A stretch of DNA of 64,000 nucleotides, from NCBI RefSeq assembly GCF_900176255.2, contig NZ_FXEG02000003.1:1054001-1118000 (forward strand), read 5' to 3'. This DNA comes from Mycobacterium ahvazicum. Its GTDB lineage: Bacteria > Actinomycetota > Actinomycetes > Mycobacteriales > Mycobacteriaceae. Under the pieces are notes generated by a model. That model made no database searches, was not told the DNA's origin, and worked only from the letters and a program-made list of their open reading frames with translations. The number at the start of each line of letters is the position of its first letter. The stretch's first letter is position 1. Shown here piece by piece: positions 1 to 8,200 of this stretch. Position numbers and translations under genes: made by a program.

Positions 1-300
1 CTAGTGGTGGCCCGGCAACCCGGGTCCACCGGGGCCCCCGGGTCCGCCCGGTCCGCCGGGCCCACCAGGTCCGCCCGGGCCACCCGGTCCGCCTGGTCCG
101 CCTGGTCCATTTGCGGCAGGAAGCACGAACACGCACTGGTTCAATTCGACGCTCCAGGCCCACCCCGGCGCGCAATACGGGTCGGCCCGGCTGATCGCGG
201 GCGCGGCGATCCAGGCCATCGGCAGCCCTGCCAATACGACCGCGAATACACCTATCGCGCAAGGGCGTAGCAATCGTGGGCCGCTGATTGTCTTGGTCAT
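1..300 (-). CDS. Secreted Gly-Gly-Pro repeat (collagen-like) protein
   Basis: The gene encodes 99 residues. An N-terminal signal peptide (basic MTKTISGPRLLRP, then a hydrophobic core to about residue 34 and an AxA-like site before DPYC) is followed by a short Cys-containing domain (PYCAPGWAW...NQC) and a C-terminal tail of nine GGP triplets ending GLPGHH. I chose the ATG at 298-300 over the longer frame because GGAGGAG lies just upstream at a good distance. Small mycobacterial exported proteins with a two-Cys head and a Gly/Pro tail are common, but no function is known to me. It is divergent from the next gene. The product is probably cell-envelope or secreted; function unknown. Confidence 0.7.
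   Translation of the reverse strand: MTKTISGPRLLRPCAIGVFAVVLAGLPMAWIAAPAISRADPYCAPGWAWSVELNQCVFVLPAANGPGGPGGPGGPGGPGGPGGPGGPGGPGGPGLPGHH
22..108 (-). repeat. GGP codon repeat
   Basis: Nine tandem Gly-Gly-Pro codon triplets (25-105) plus a flanking Pro and Gly codon form the tail of the secreted protein. Third positions vary between copies, so the amino-acid pattern rather than the DNA repeat appears to be maintained. Confidence 0.85.
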
Positions 301-451
301 GTCGGTTTCTCCTCCCCGCCAACATCTGGCCAGCAACCGGAAATATCATTGTGCGTCAAGCCGAAGACTTTGCGGTCCGGATTCGACGGCTGCGTCGTGG
401 CCGGCATTGGCCCGAAGGCGATGGCGGAAGATCGCCGCTACGCTGCGGCGC

Positions 452-1072
452 ATGGATGCGTCCACGATCGAACTCGGAGCCGTGTTCCGGTTCCCGCACG
501 ATGAGCGGCCTAACCGAGTCCTGCTACACGACGGCGAGGTCGTGATGTACGACGTCTGGTGGCCGCACCAGAATGGCTGGGGCCTGGCAAACCTCGCCAC
601 CGTCCAACGCAAGCGCATCGCCTACTACCTCACCACGGTCACCACACTGGTGGAGAAGGCGACGCAGCTACGGTCCGATCCCCTCACCGACGACGAGCGG
701 GCAATTCACCGGCCCGACCTGCCGTTCGCCGCACTGCAGGACGCGGCGATCACGTGGTCATCAGATCCCGTCGGGCGGCCGGGCGTGCGTGGCGCAGAGC
801 TGAACGTCGCCCGCGTGTATCTGTCACTCTTCGGACCGGCCGGAGGCACCAAACCAGGAAGGCGAGTCGACGCCGATGACGGCTCCGCCTTTTCAGCCGG
901 GGAACTCTTCCGTAAGGCCCAGGCCGCTCAGGCCCCATACCTCGGAGACGAGTTGCCAGTCACCGGCGTAGGAATCTACCGATCGGGCTTGCAACGGGGT
1001 GTTCCCGAATTCTATCTGTGGGGATCCGTCAGCCGATTGCACGAAACGCTTGCAGCGCACGGGAATCACTAA
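452..1072 (+). CDS. Conserved hypothetical protein
   Basis: The gene encodes 206 residues starting MDASTIELGAVF. The open frame extends upstream to 293, but the upstream residues look like translated leader sequence, so the ATG at 452 is preferred; no strong ribosome site is visible, so the start is uncertain. The protein has no signal peptide or membrane segment. It is rich in W, Y and R, with an N-terminal stretch resembling a small beta-domain (FRFPHD...LLHDGEVVMYDVWWP). I do not recognise the family. The SAM methyltransferase gene begins 34 bp downstream on the same strand, so the two may be co-transcribed. Confidence 0.6.
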   Translation: MDASTIELGAVFRFPHDERPNRVLLHDGEVVMYDVWWPHQNGWGLANLATVQRKRIAYYLTTVTTLVEKATQLRSDPLTDDERAIHRPDLPFAALQDAAITWSSDPVGRPGVRGAELNVARVYLSLFGPAGGTKPGRRVDADDGSAFSAGELFRKAQAAQAPYLGDELPVTGVGIYRSGLQRGVPEFYLWGSVSRLHETLAAHGNH

Positions 1073-1106
1073 GTTCGGACACAGGTGAGCGGTTTAGCGT
1101 GACGGT

Positions 1107-1877
1107 GTGACTGATCGTCAAGAACGCGCAATGTCTTTCGGATCGATCGCCGAAGACTATGACGGACTGCGGCCGCGGCCGCCACAGGATGCAGTCGACT
1201 GGCTGGTGCCGCCCGGGTGCCAGGTGGCCGTCGACGTCGGGGCGGGCACCGGGTTATTCAGCCGCACCCTGGTGGACAAGGCAGCAGAAGTCATCGCGGT
1301 GGAGCCGGATGCGCGAATGCGCAAGGTGTTGACCGAGCGGTCCCCGGGCGTCCGTGCGCTCGAGGGGCGCGGCGAGTCGATCCCGCTTCCGGACGCCGCC
1401 GCCGACGCGGTATTCGTGTCGTCGGCGTGGCACTGGATGGATCACGAACGAGCCCTGCCCGAGATCGCTCGGGTGCTGCGCGACGGCGGTCGCTTCGGCC
1501 TGATCTGGACCAGCCGCGACCGTGAGGTGGACTGGGTGCGCGACCTCGGCCGGCTGCCCGGCCAGGACCTCGAAGAGGTCCAGTCGGTCGACCGCTTCCG
1601 GCAGCGCCTGCACTTCGACCTTCCCGAACCGCAGACCTTCCACAACATCGAGCGCGAGATCTTCCGGTTCGTGCGGACGATGACCCTCGAGAACGCCGTC
1701 GCGATGCTGGCCACATACAGCCGGGCGATCATTGCCTCCCCGCAGGACCGCGCCCAAACGCTCGACGCAGCACGCACGGCGATGCAGGCACACTTTCCCG
1801 GTGTTGACGCGATCGATATCCCGATGCGCGCATGGTGCTGGCGCGGCGACCGTGTTTCACGCGGGGCCGAGCATTGA
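1107..1877 (+). CDS. Class I SAM-dependent methyltransferase
   Basis: The gene encodes 256 residues with a GTG start (VTDRQERAMSF); an ATG eight codons later is the alternative. The Methyltransf_11-type Rossmann core shows motif I as VDVGAGTG (about 42-49), an acidic motif II end (VEPDARM), and SSAWHWMDHERALPEIARVLRDGG typical of motifs IV to post-V. Family members transfer a methyl group from S-adenosylmethionine to a small molecule; the substrate cannot be read from sequence. The protein is cytosolic with no membrane segment. It lies directly downstream of the unknown gene at 452-1072, and a 190-bp gap with no gene separates it from the glycosyltransferase. Confidence 0.85.
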   Translation: MTDRQERAMSFGSIAEDYDGLRPRPPQDAVDWLVPPGCQVAVDVGAGTGLFSRTLVDKAAEVIAVEPDARMRKVLTERSPGVRALEGRGESIPLPDAAADAVFVSSAWHWMDHERALPEIARVLRDGGRFGLIWTSRDREVDWVRDLGRLPGQDLEEVQSVDRFRQRLHFDLPEPQTFHNIEREIFRFVRTMTLENAVAMLATYSRAIIASPQDRAQTLDAARTAMQAHFPGVDAIDIPMRAWCWRGDRVSRGAEH

Positions 1878-2067
1878 CGTTGCGCCGCGATTCTCATGCG
1901 TCACAAGAAGACCGGGGCGTGGCCGCTCACCAACGCGACATCGCCTGCGCGGTCAGCACCTGCTCCAATTTGCTGGCGGAGCACGTTAGGCTGAGCCGGC
2001 ACGACCGCCACCGATGGCCCCCTGAGGTCGGATCAGGTGCACTACAACTGAAGATCCGGGATCCGCA

Positions 2068-3369
2068 ATGAAATTTGTGCTCGCAAGTTATGGAACTCGG
2101 GGGGATATCGAGCCGTCAGTCGCTGTCGGCCGCGAACTGCTGCGCCGAGGGCACGACGTGCAGATGGCCGTCTCGCCGGATCTCGTCGACTTCGCCGAAG
2201 CCGCCGGCCTCACCGCGGTCGGCTATGGCCTCGACACGCGGGAGTGGCTGGATACCTACCGCGACTTCTGGGCGTCTGCGTTCCATAACGCGTGGAGGAT
2301 CCCCGCTCTGATCGGGATGTGGCGCGAACTTCGCGACTCCGTCATCCGCAGCTGGGTGCAGATGAGCGAAACACTGGCTCCGCTGGCCGACGGGGCCGAC
2401 GTGATGTTCACCGGCGAGAGCTTCATGGAAACCGCGGCCAACGTCGCGGAGTACTACGACATACCGCTGGCTACCCTGCATTACGTCCCGATCCGGGCGA
2501 ACGGCCAGCTTGTCCCGATGGTGCCCGCGCCATTGGTGCGCTCGGCCATGGGTGTGTCCAACTGGCTGACGTGGCGGATGACTAAACATCTCGAGAATGC
2601 GCAGCGCCGTGAATTGGGCCTGCCCAGGGCAACTCGTCCCGCCTCACGACGCATCACCGACCGTGGATCGTTGGAAATCCAGGCCTACGACGACGCTTGC
2701 TTTCCCGGCCTGGAAGCCGAATGGGCGAAATGGAAAGGACAGCGCCCGTTCGTCGGCGCGCTGACACTGGAATTGATGACGGATGCCGACGAGGAAGTCG
2801 CGTCGTGGATCGCCGCGGCAGCGCCACCGATCTGCTTCGGCTTTGGCAGCATGCGCGTCGAATCCCCTGCCGAAACGGTCGAAATGATCAGCGCGGCATG
2901 CGCGGAACTCGGTGAGCGGGCGTTGGTGTGCTCGGGGTGGAGCGACTTCGGCGGGGTGCCGCATTTCGACAACGTCAAGGTGGTCGGCGAAGTCAACTAT
3001 GCGGCAATTTTTCCCTCTTGCCGGGCGGTCGTGCACCACGGCGGCACCGGCACCACGGCCGCGGGCCTGCGCGCCGGGGTTCCCACGTTGGTCCTGTCGA
3101 TGGACCTCGTTCAGACGATCTGGGGAGCTCAAGTCACCCGGCTGAAGGTCGGTGCCGCCCGGCGATTTGCGAACACGACCCGCGCATCGTTGGTGGCCGA
3201 CCTACGCAAGATCCTCAGCCCGGAGTGCGTGGCCCGAGCCCGCGAATTCGCGACTCGGATGAGCAAACCCGATGCGAGCGTTGCCGAAGCGGCCGATCTG
3301 CTCGAGGGACTTGCTGGCCCCGAGCGGCCTGCCTGGGGCCTTGGTCAGCCCAGTTCTGCGCTCAGGTAG
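2068..3369 (+). CDS. UDP-glycosyltransferase (GT1/GT28-like)
   Basis: The gene encodes 433 residues. The N-terminus MKFVLASYGTRGDIEPSVAVGREL is the classic nucleotide-sugar glycosyltransferase opening (GTRGDxxP), and the C-terminal donor-binding motif HHGGTGTTAAGLRAGVP lies at about 323-339. This matches the mycobacterial Rv1524/Rv1526c and glycopeptidolipid Gtf type, which glycosylate lipids or peptides at the cytosolic face of the membrane. The acceptor is unknown. The last 25 bp overlap the end of the convergent methyltransferase gene. The tail after residue 415 is low-complexity and may be an extension past the ancestral stop. Family is certain; substrate is not. Confidence 0.9.
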   Translation: MKFVLASYGTRGDIEPSVAVGRELLRRGHDVQMAVSPDLVDFAEAAGLTAVGYGLDTREWLDTYRDFWASAFHNAWRIPALIGMWRELRDSVIRSWVQMSETLAPLADGADVMFTGESFMETAANVAEYYDIPLATLHYVPIRANGQLVPMVPAPLVRSAMGVSNWLTWRMTKHLENAQRRELGLPRATRPASRRITDRGSLEIQAYDDACFPGLEAEWAKWKGQRPFVGALTLELMTDADEEVASWIAAAAPPICFGFGSMRVESPAETVEMISAACAELGERALVCSGWSDFGGVPHFDNVKVVGEVNYAAIFPSCRAVVHHGGTGTTAAGLRAGVPTLVLSMDLVQTIWGAQVTRLKVGAARRFANTTRASLVADLRKILSPECVARAREFATRMSKPDASVAEAADLLEGLAGPERPAWGLGQPSSALR

Positions 3370-4280
3370 CTGATGGTGCGCCGAAACTCGGCGAGCAGTT
3401 CGTGATCCGGCAGCTCGAATCCGTTTTCGGCGTAAAGGTCTTCGGTGAGGTGCTTGGTGACGGTCCAGCCGGTTCCCGCCAGGTGCTCGCCGGCTTGCCG
3501 CCGCTGCCCGGCCCACACCAGATCGGCGACGTCGAAATCGAGTCCGTGCTTTTTCCAGCCGCTGCGTAGCGCCCGCGCGCGCTCGTCGGTGAACACGCGC
3601 ATGTCGGTGATGTTTTCGGTGGCCAGCATGCTGCGCGGCGCGCTGAGTGCGGTGATGTTGTCCAGCAGCCGGTCCTGGGCATCCGGTGGCAGATACGGCA
3701 GCAGGCCTTCGGCGATCCACGCCGTCGGCGCCGCGGTGTCAAAGAAGTTGTCGCGCAAGGCGGTAGGCCAATCATCGCGCAAGTCGACGCCGACTGCCCG
3801 TCGTTCCGCGGTGGGTTCGGCTCCGATCTGAGCCAGCGTGGTGCCCTTGAACAGGATCACCTCGGGCTGGTCCACCTCGAAGACCACCGTGCCCGCCGGC
3901 CACGGCAACCGGTAGGCCCGGGCGTCGAGCCCGGCCGCCAAGATGACCGCCTGACGGATCCCACTGTCGGCTGCTGCAAGAAGGAAGTTGTCGAAAAACC
4001 TTGTGCGTACCGCCATCTGCTCGCAGCGCTGCCGCGCGGTCAAGGGTATTTCGTTGTCGTCCAGCGGAATATCGCCGTCGAGCATGCGGGTGAAGAATGG
4101 GTGTCCCACCGCCCGGACCAACGGCTCAGCGAATCGATCGTCGAGCAGTGGATCCGGTTCGCGTGACGCCAGCGCGCGAGATGCGGCCACCATCGTTGCC
4201 GTCGCTCCCACACTGGAGGCGAGATCCCAGCTGTCCCCTTCGGTGCGCGCTACGCCATCCGATGACACCGTTACCCCCAT
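3345..4280 (-). CDS. TIGR00027-family SAM-dependent methyltransferase
   Basis: The gene encodes 311 residues from the ATG at 4278-4280 (MGVTVSSDGVARTEGDSWD); the longer frame adds about 70 residues without coding character. Diagnostic features of the expanded mycobacterial family are TEGDSWDLASSVGATA near the N-terminus, DPLLDDRFAEPLVRAVG, the motif-I equivalent VILAAGLDARAYRLPW, FEVDQPEV, and WIAEGLLPYLPP. The family is related to leucine carboxyl methyltransferases, and members are often annotated as putative O-methyltransferases with unknown substrates. It is convergent with the glycosyltransferase, overlapping it by 25 bp, so antisense interference is possible. Family assignment is firm. 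Confidence 0.93.
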   Translation of the reverse strand: MGVTVSSDGVARTEGDSWDLASSVGATATMVAASRALASREPDPLLDDRFAEPLVRAVGHPFFTRMLDGDIPLDDNEIPLTARQRCEQMAVRTRFFDNFLLAAADSGIRQAVILAAGLDARAYRLPWPAGTVVFEVDQPEVILFKGTTLAQIGAEPTAERRAVGVDLRDDWPTALRDNFFDTAAPTAWIAEGLLPYLPPDAQDRLLDNITALSAPRSMLATENITDMRVFTDERARALRSGWKKHGLDFDVADLVWAGQRRQAGEHLAGTGWTVTKHLTEDLYAENGFELPDHELLAEFRRTISYLSAELG

Positions 4281-4419
4281 CCTGAAAGCGGCCGCGAGAG
4301 CAGAAAAGCGATAGCAGTCACCATAACTTGCACCGGGTCGGCACCATCCGTTGGTAGCGGACCGACAAGAAACGACGAAGATCGCCACACACGTCGCACG
4401 CGACACTAAAGTGCTCAGC

Positions 4420-5115
4420 GTGAGCAGGAACGTGTTAGCCATCGGCCGAAGCCGCTGGATGGCGATCGCGGCCTCGCTCGTCGTGTCCGCCGGCATGATT
4501 TACGCCCAGGGACTGAAGTCCACGGTTAGCCCCGAGGCCCCGACCGCGCCCCCGACGGTTACCGCGGCACCGCCTCCGAAAGACCCGGCGACCGGACTGG
4601 GCCCGCACGTCGCGACGCCGGCGGAAGCGGAGTCGTTGGCGGCGCTGGCGGCGACCGCGCCCACCGGGGCGCAGGGCTTCCAGTTCCCGTTACCGCCCGG
4701 CATCGCCTCCGAGGACCGGTTGCAGGTCAAGACCATCTGGGCGGCTCGCGTCATCAGCGTGCTGTTCCCGCAGATCAAGACCATCTACGGGTACCGGCAA
4801 GATCCACTGCCGTGGCATCCCAACGGGTTGGCGATTGACGTGATGATCCCGGACCACGGCAGCCCGGACGGCATCGAACTCGGCAACCAGATCGCCGGGT
4901 ATGCGCTGGCGAATGCCAAGCGCTGGGGCATCAACCACGTGATCTGGCGACAGAAGATCTACCCGGGCCCCAACTCGGGCGCGTGGACGGCCGACCTCGG
5001 AAACGAAACGGCCAACCACTACGACCACGTCCATATCGCCACCGGTGGCGGCGGATATCCCAAGGGCAACGAGGTCTACTACATCGCGTCCATGACGCCG
5101 GCACCGCCCGAGTAA
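4420..5115 (+). CDS. Exported ARB_07466-like/peptidase-like protein
   Basis: The gene encodes about 231 residues from a GTG at 4420 (an in-frame GTG at 4411 and an upstream TTG are alternatives). A basic N-terminus and hydrophobic segment (WMAIAASLVVSAGMIYAQG) act as signal or anchor, followed by a Pro/Ala-rich linker. The C-terminal domain carries RQDPLPWHPNGLAIDVMIP and NHYDHVHIA, the His/Asp pattern of the mycobacterial ARB_07466-like C-terminal domain, which resembles metal-dependent D,D-peptidase folds. It probably acts outside the membrane on the cell wall or a peptide; no activity is proven for the domain. It is monocistronic, divergent from the methyltransferase. Confidence 0.8.
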   Translation: MSRNVLAIGRSRWMAIAASLVVSAGMIYAQGLKSTVSPEAPTAPPTVTAAPPPKDPATGLGPHVATPAEAESLAALAATAPTGAQGFQFPLPPGIASEDRLQVKTIWAARVISVLFPQIKTIYGYRQDPLPWHPNGLAIDVMIPDHGSPDGIELGNQIAGYALANAKRWGINHVIWRQKIYPGPNSGAWTADLGNETANHYDHVHIATGGGGYPKGNEVYYIASMTPAPPE

Positions 5116-5211
5116 GAAGTATTAGCTGGCCCTGAAGTCAAGGGCAGCCGTGACTCGTCGGCGCGGCACCTTTACTCGACCTTGACCGGGTATTGAATTG
5201 CTCCTCCGACG

Positions 5212-8200
5212 ATGGTTGACGTGAGTACGCTTTCAACCGTGGAACTGGGGGTTTTGGGACCTCTCCAGGTCCGGCAGGACGGGAAGACCGTCGCGATCCC
5301 GGGCGCCAAGCCGCGTGCCATCCTCACGATGCTGGGGCTGCACGACGGTTCAGTTGTGCCCGCCGACGCATTGATCAAGTTGCTGTGGGGTGACGATCCG
5401 CCGCGCACCGCCGGCAAGGCCCTGCAAACCCACATCTCCGCGCTGCGCCGCGCGCTTGGCGACGGCCTCGTGGTCACCGAGGGAACGGGCTGGCGGCTCG
5501 ACGGCGCCGAAGTGGATGCGTCGCGCTATAAGTCGGCGGCGAAAACGGGACGCGATGCGGCTGCCGTGGGCGACACCAGCCAAGCGGTGGCGTCCTTGGA
5601 GGAGGCGCTCGTCCTGTGGCGCGGAATCCCCGAACTCCCCGAAGGCCCGCGGGGACTCTCCGAAAAGACGCGCTGGATCGAAAGCCATGCCGCACTCGTC
5701 GAGGATCGGGCAGACGCGCTGCTGGCCACCGGACGCGCCGCCGAAGTCATCGGCGACCTCGAGGCCGCCGTCGCCGAGGCGCCGCTGCGTGAAAGACGAT
5801 GGGCGCAGCTGATGCTCGCCCTGTACCGGGCAGGCCGGCAAGGTGAAGCCCTCGGGGCATATCAACGGGTGCGGTCGCTGCTCGCCGACGAACTGGGTGT
5901 CGATCCCGGCCCGGAGCTCAGACGGCTCGAATCCGCGATCGTTGCTCAGGATTCGTCACTGGATGTTGCTGTCACACAGCATCTTCCGTCGGTGACACGC
6001 GCTGTGACCTTCCTGCTCACCGATATAGAGGGATCGACCGCGGCCTGGGAGGCCGACGCCGATGGAATGGCGTTCGCCCTCGCCCGTCACGACGAGCTGG
6101 TCGAACAGGTCGTCACCTCACGTGGCGGTCGGCTGATCAAGACACGTGGCGAGGGCGATGCGACGTTCTCGGTCTTCGAGCGGCCGTCTGCGGCTGCCGC
6201 CGCGGCAATTGAGTTGCAAGACGCAATCGCTCACGAACCGTGGGCATCTGTCGAGCCCATCCGCGTCCGGATGGCGCTACACACCGGTGAGGTCGAGCTT
6301 CGCGGCGGTGACTACTTCGGCCGGGCGGTCAACCGGGTTGCGCGCCTGCGCTCGCTGGCCGAGGGCGGCCAGATCCTGTGCTCCGGCGCGACCGCCGAAC
6401 TCGTCATCGACTCGCTGGCCGACGACGTCATGCTCAACGACCTCGGGACGCGTCAGCTGAAAAACCTCGCACGCCCCGAGCATGTTTTCGAGCTGCGACT
6501 CGAAACCGCCGCGGCCCCGCCCCAACCGCACGCACCCGAACCGCCGATGGAGCGCCCCGGCCTTCCCGCGGTCCTCGTCGGACCCGGGCCGTTCGTCGGA
6601 CGCAGCCGCGAGCTCGAACGGCTGCTGTCGGTGTGGCAGACCGCGCTCGCAGGCGGGGTGCCGACGGTGCTGATCGCCGGCGAACCGGGCGTCGGCAAGA
6701 CACGACTGGCCGGCGAATGGTCGCAGCGGGCCTATGCGCAAGGAGCGGTCGTGTTGTACGGCCGGTGCGACGAGGACCTCGGCGCGCCCTACCAGCCGTT
6801 CGCCGAGGCGCTGCGTTCGCTGGTGCCGTGCATGGGCGCTGACCGACTGCGGGGACTGCGCGGCGTCGAAGCGCTGCTAACGCTGGCGCCCGGGCTGACC
6901 GACGTCCTGCCCGATCTGGTCTCCCGGGCTCATCCGGATCCCGACACCGAGCGCTACGCGCTTTTCGATGCCGTCGTGGCGCTGCTGGAAATCGCATCCC
7001 GCAGCGCGCCGGTCCTGCTGATCCTGGACGACCTGCACTGGGCGGCCAAACCGACGCTGCTGCTGTTGCGCCATCTGCTGCGCTTCGGCGACCACGCCCG
7101 CGTGCAGATCGTCGGCACCTACCGCAGCACCGACCTCGACCGCTCCCATCCCCTGGCCGCGATGCTCGCCGATCTGCACCGCGGTGCCCCTTCTGGCACC
7201 GCAAACCGCTTGAGCCTCAGCGGACTCGACGAGGAAGATGTCACCGCTTACGTCGCCGAGGCCGGCTACGACGACGAGGAACTTGCTCACGCCTTGGCGA
7301 CGGTCACCGGCGGCAACCCCTTCTTCCTGATCGAGGCGTTGCGCCACGTCGACGAAAGTGGCGGCGTGTGGGATCAGAGCACCCTGCCGCAGGGCGTGCG
7401 AGAAGCGGTGAGCCGCAGACTTTCTCGGCTGCCAGCCGAGACCAACAAAGCTCTGGCAGCCGCTGCGGTCGTCGGCAGCCGGTTCGCCCTGGAACTGGTC
7501 GAACAGGTCATCGGAGACGACTTGATCGACGCGTTCGACGAGGCGTGCCAAGCCGGCATCGTCATCGAAGAACCCGGCGGCAACTACCGGTTCAACCACG
7601 CAATCGTCCGCCAGTCACTGTTGGCCGAGTTGGCCTCGGTGCGGCGCATGCGACTGCACCAGCGCATCGCCGCGACGCTGGAGACGCGGCCGGGCGCCGA
7701 CGACGAACTGTTGGCCGAACTGGCTCACCACTACTTCGAGTGTGCCTGGGCGGGAAACGCGGCGAAGGCCGTCTTCTACTGCCGGCGTGCCGCGGACCAG
7801 GCGATGGCGCGACTTGCCTACGAGGGCGCGGCCGACCTGTATCACCAGGCCTTGCATGCGCTGGAAGAAATCGACGACGAGTTGCCCGACCGCGACGCTC
7901 AAGCGGCCGACCTGTTGGTTGCGCGCTGCGAGGCCCTGCTCGCCGCCGGCGATGTGACGTCGGCGGCTGGCGCGGTCGCTCAATTGCAGCAAACGACCGT
8001 CGATTCGGCCCGGTTCGCGGCGTGGGCCGCATGCTTCGACGGCCAACTCTCGTTGTTGATTCACCCCGAGCGTTTGGACGAGGCCGAATCCGCGTTGAGC
8101 GCGGCCGCCGCCAAGCTTGCCCAACTGGACGATGCCGCCGGAGAAGCCAAGGCGCACACCGTCCGCGCGGGGTGCCTCGCCCGCCTGGGACGCATCGCCG

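Noticed and set aside
6434..7204. Long minus-strand frames over the regulator
   Set aside because: Arg/Ala/Pro-rich shadows of the GC-rich STAND domain; no start signals or motifs.
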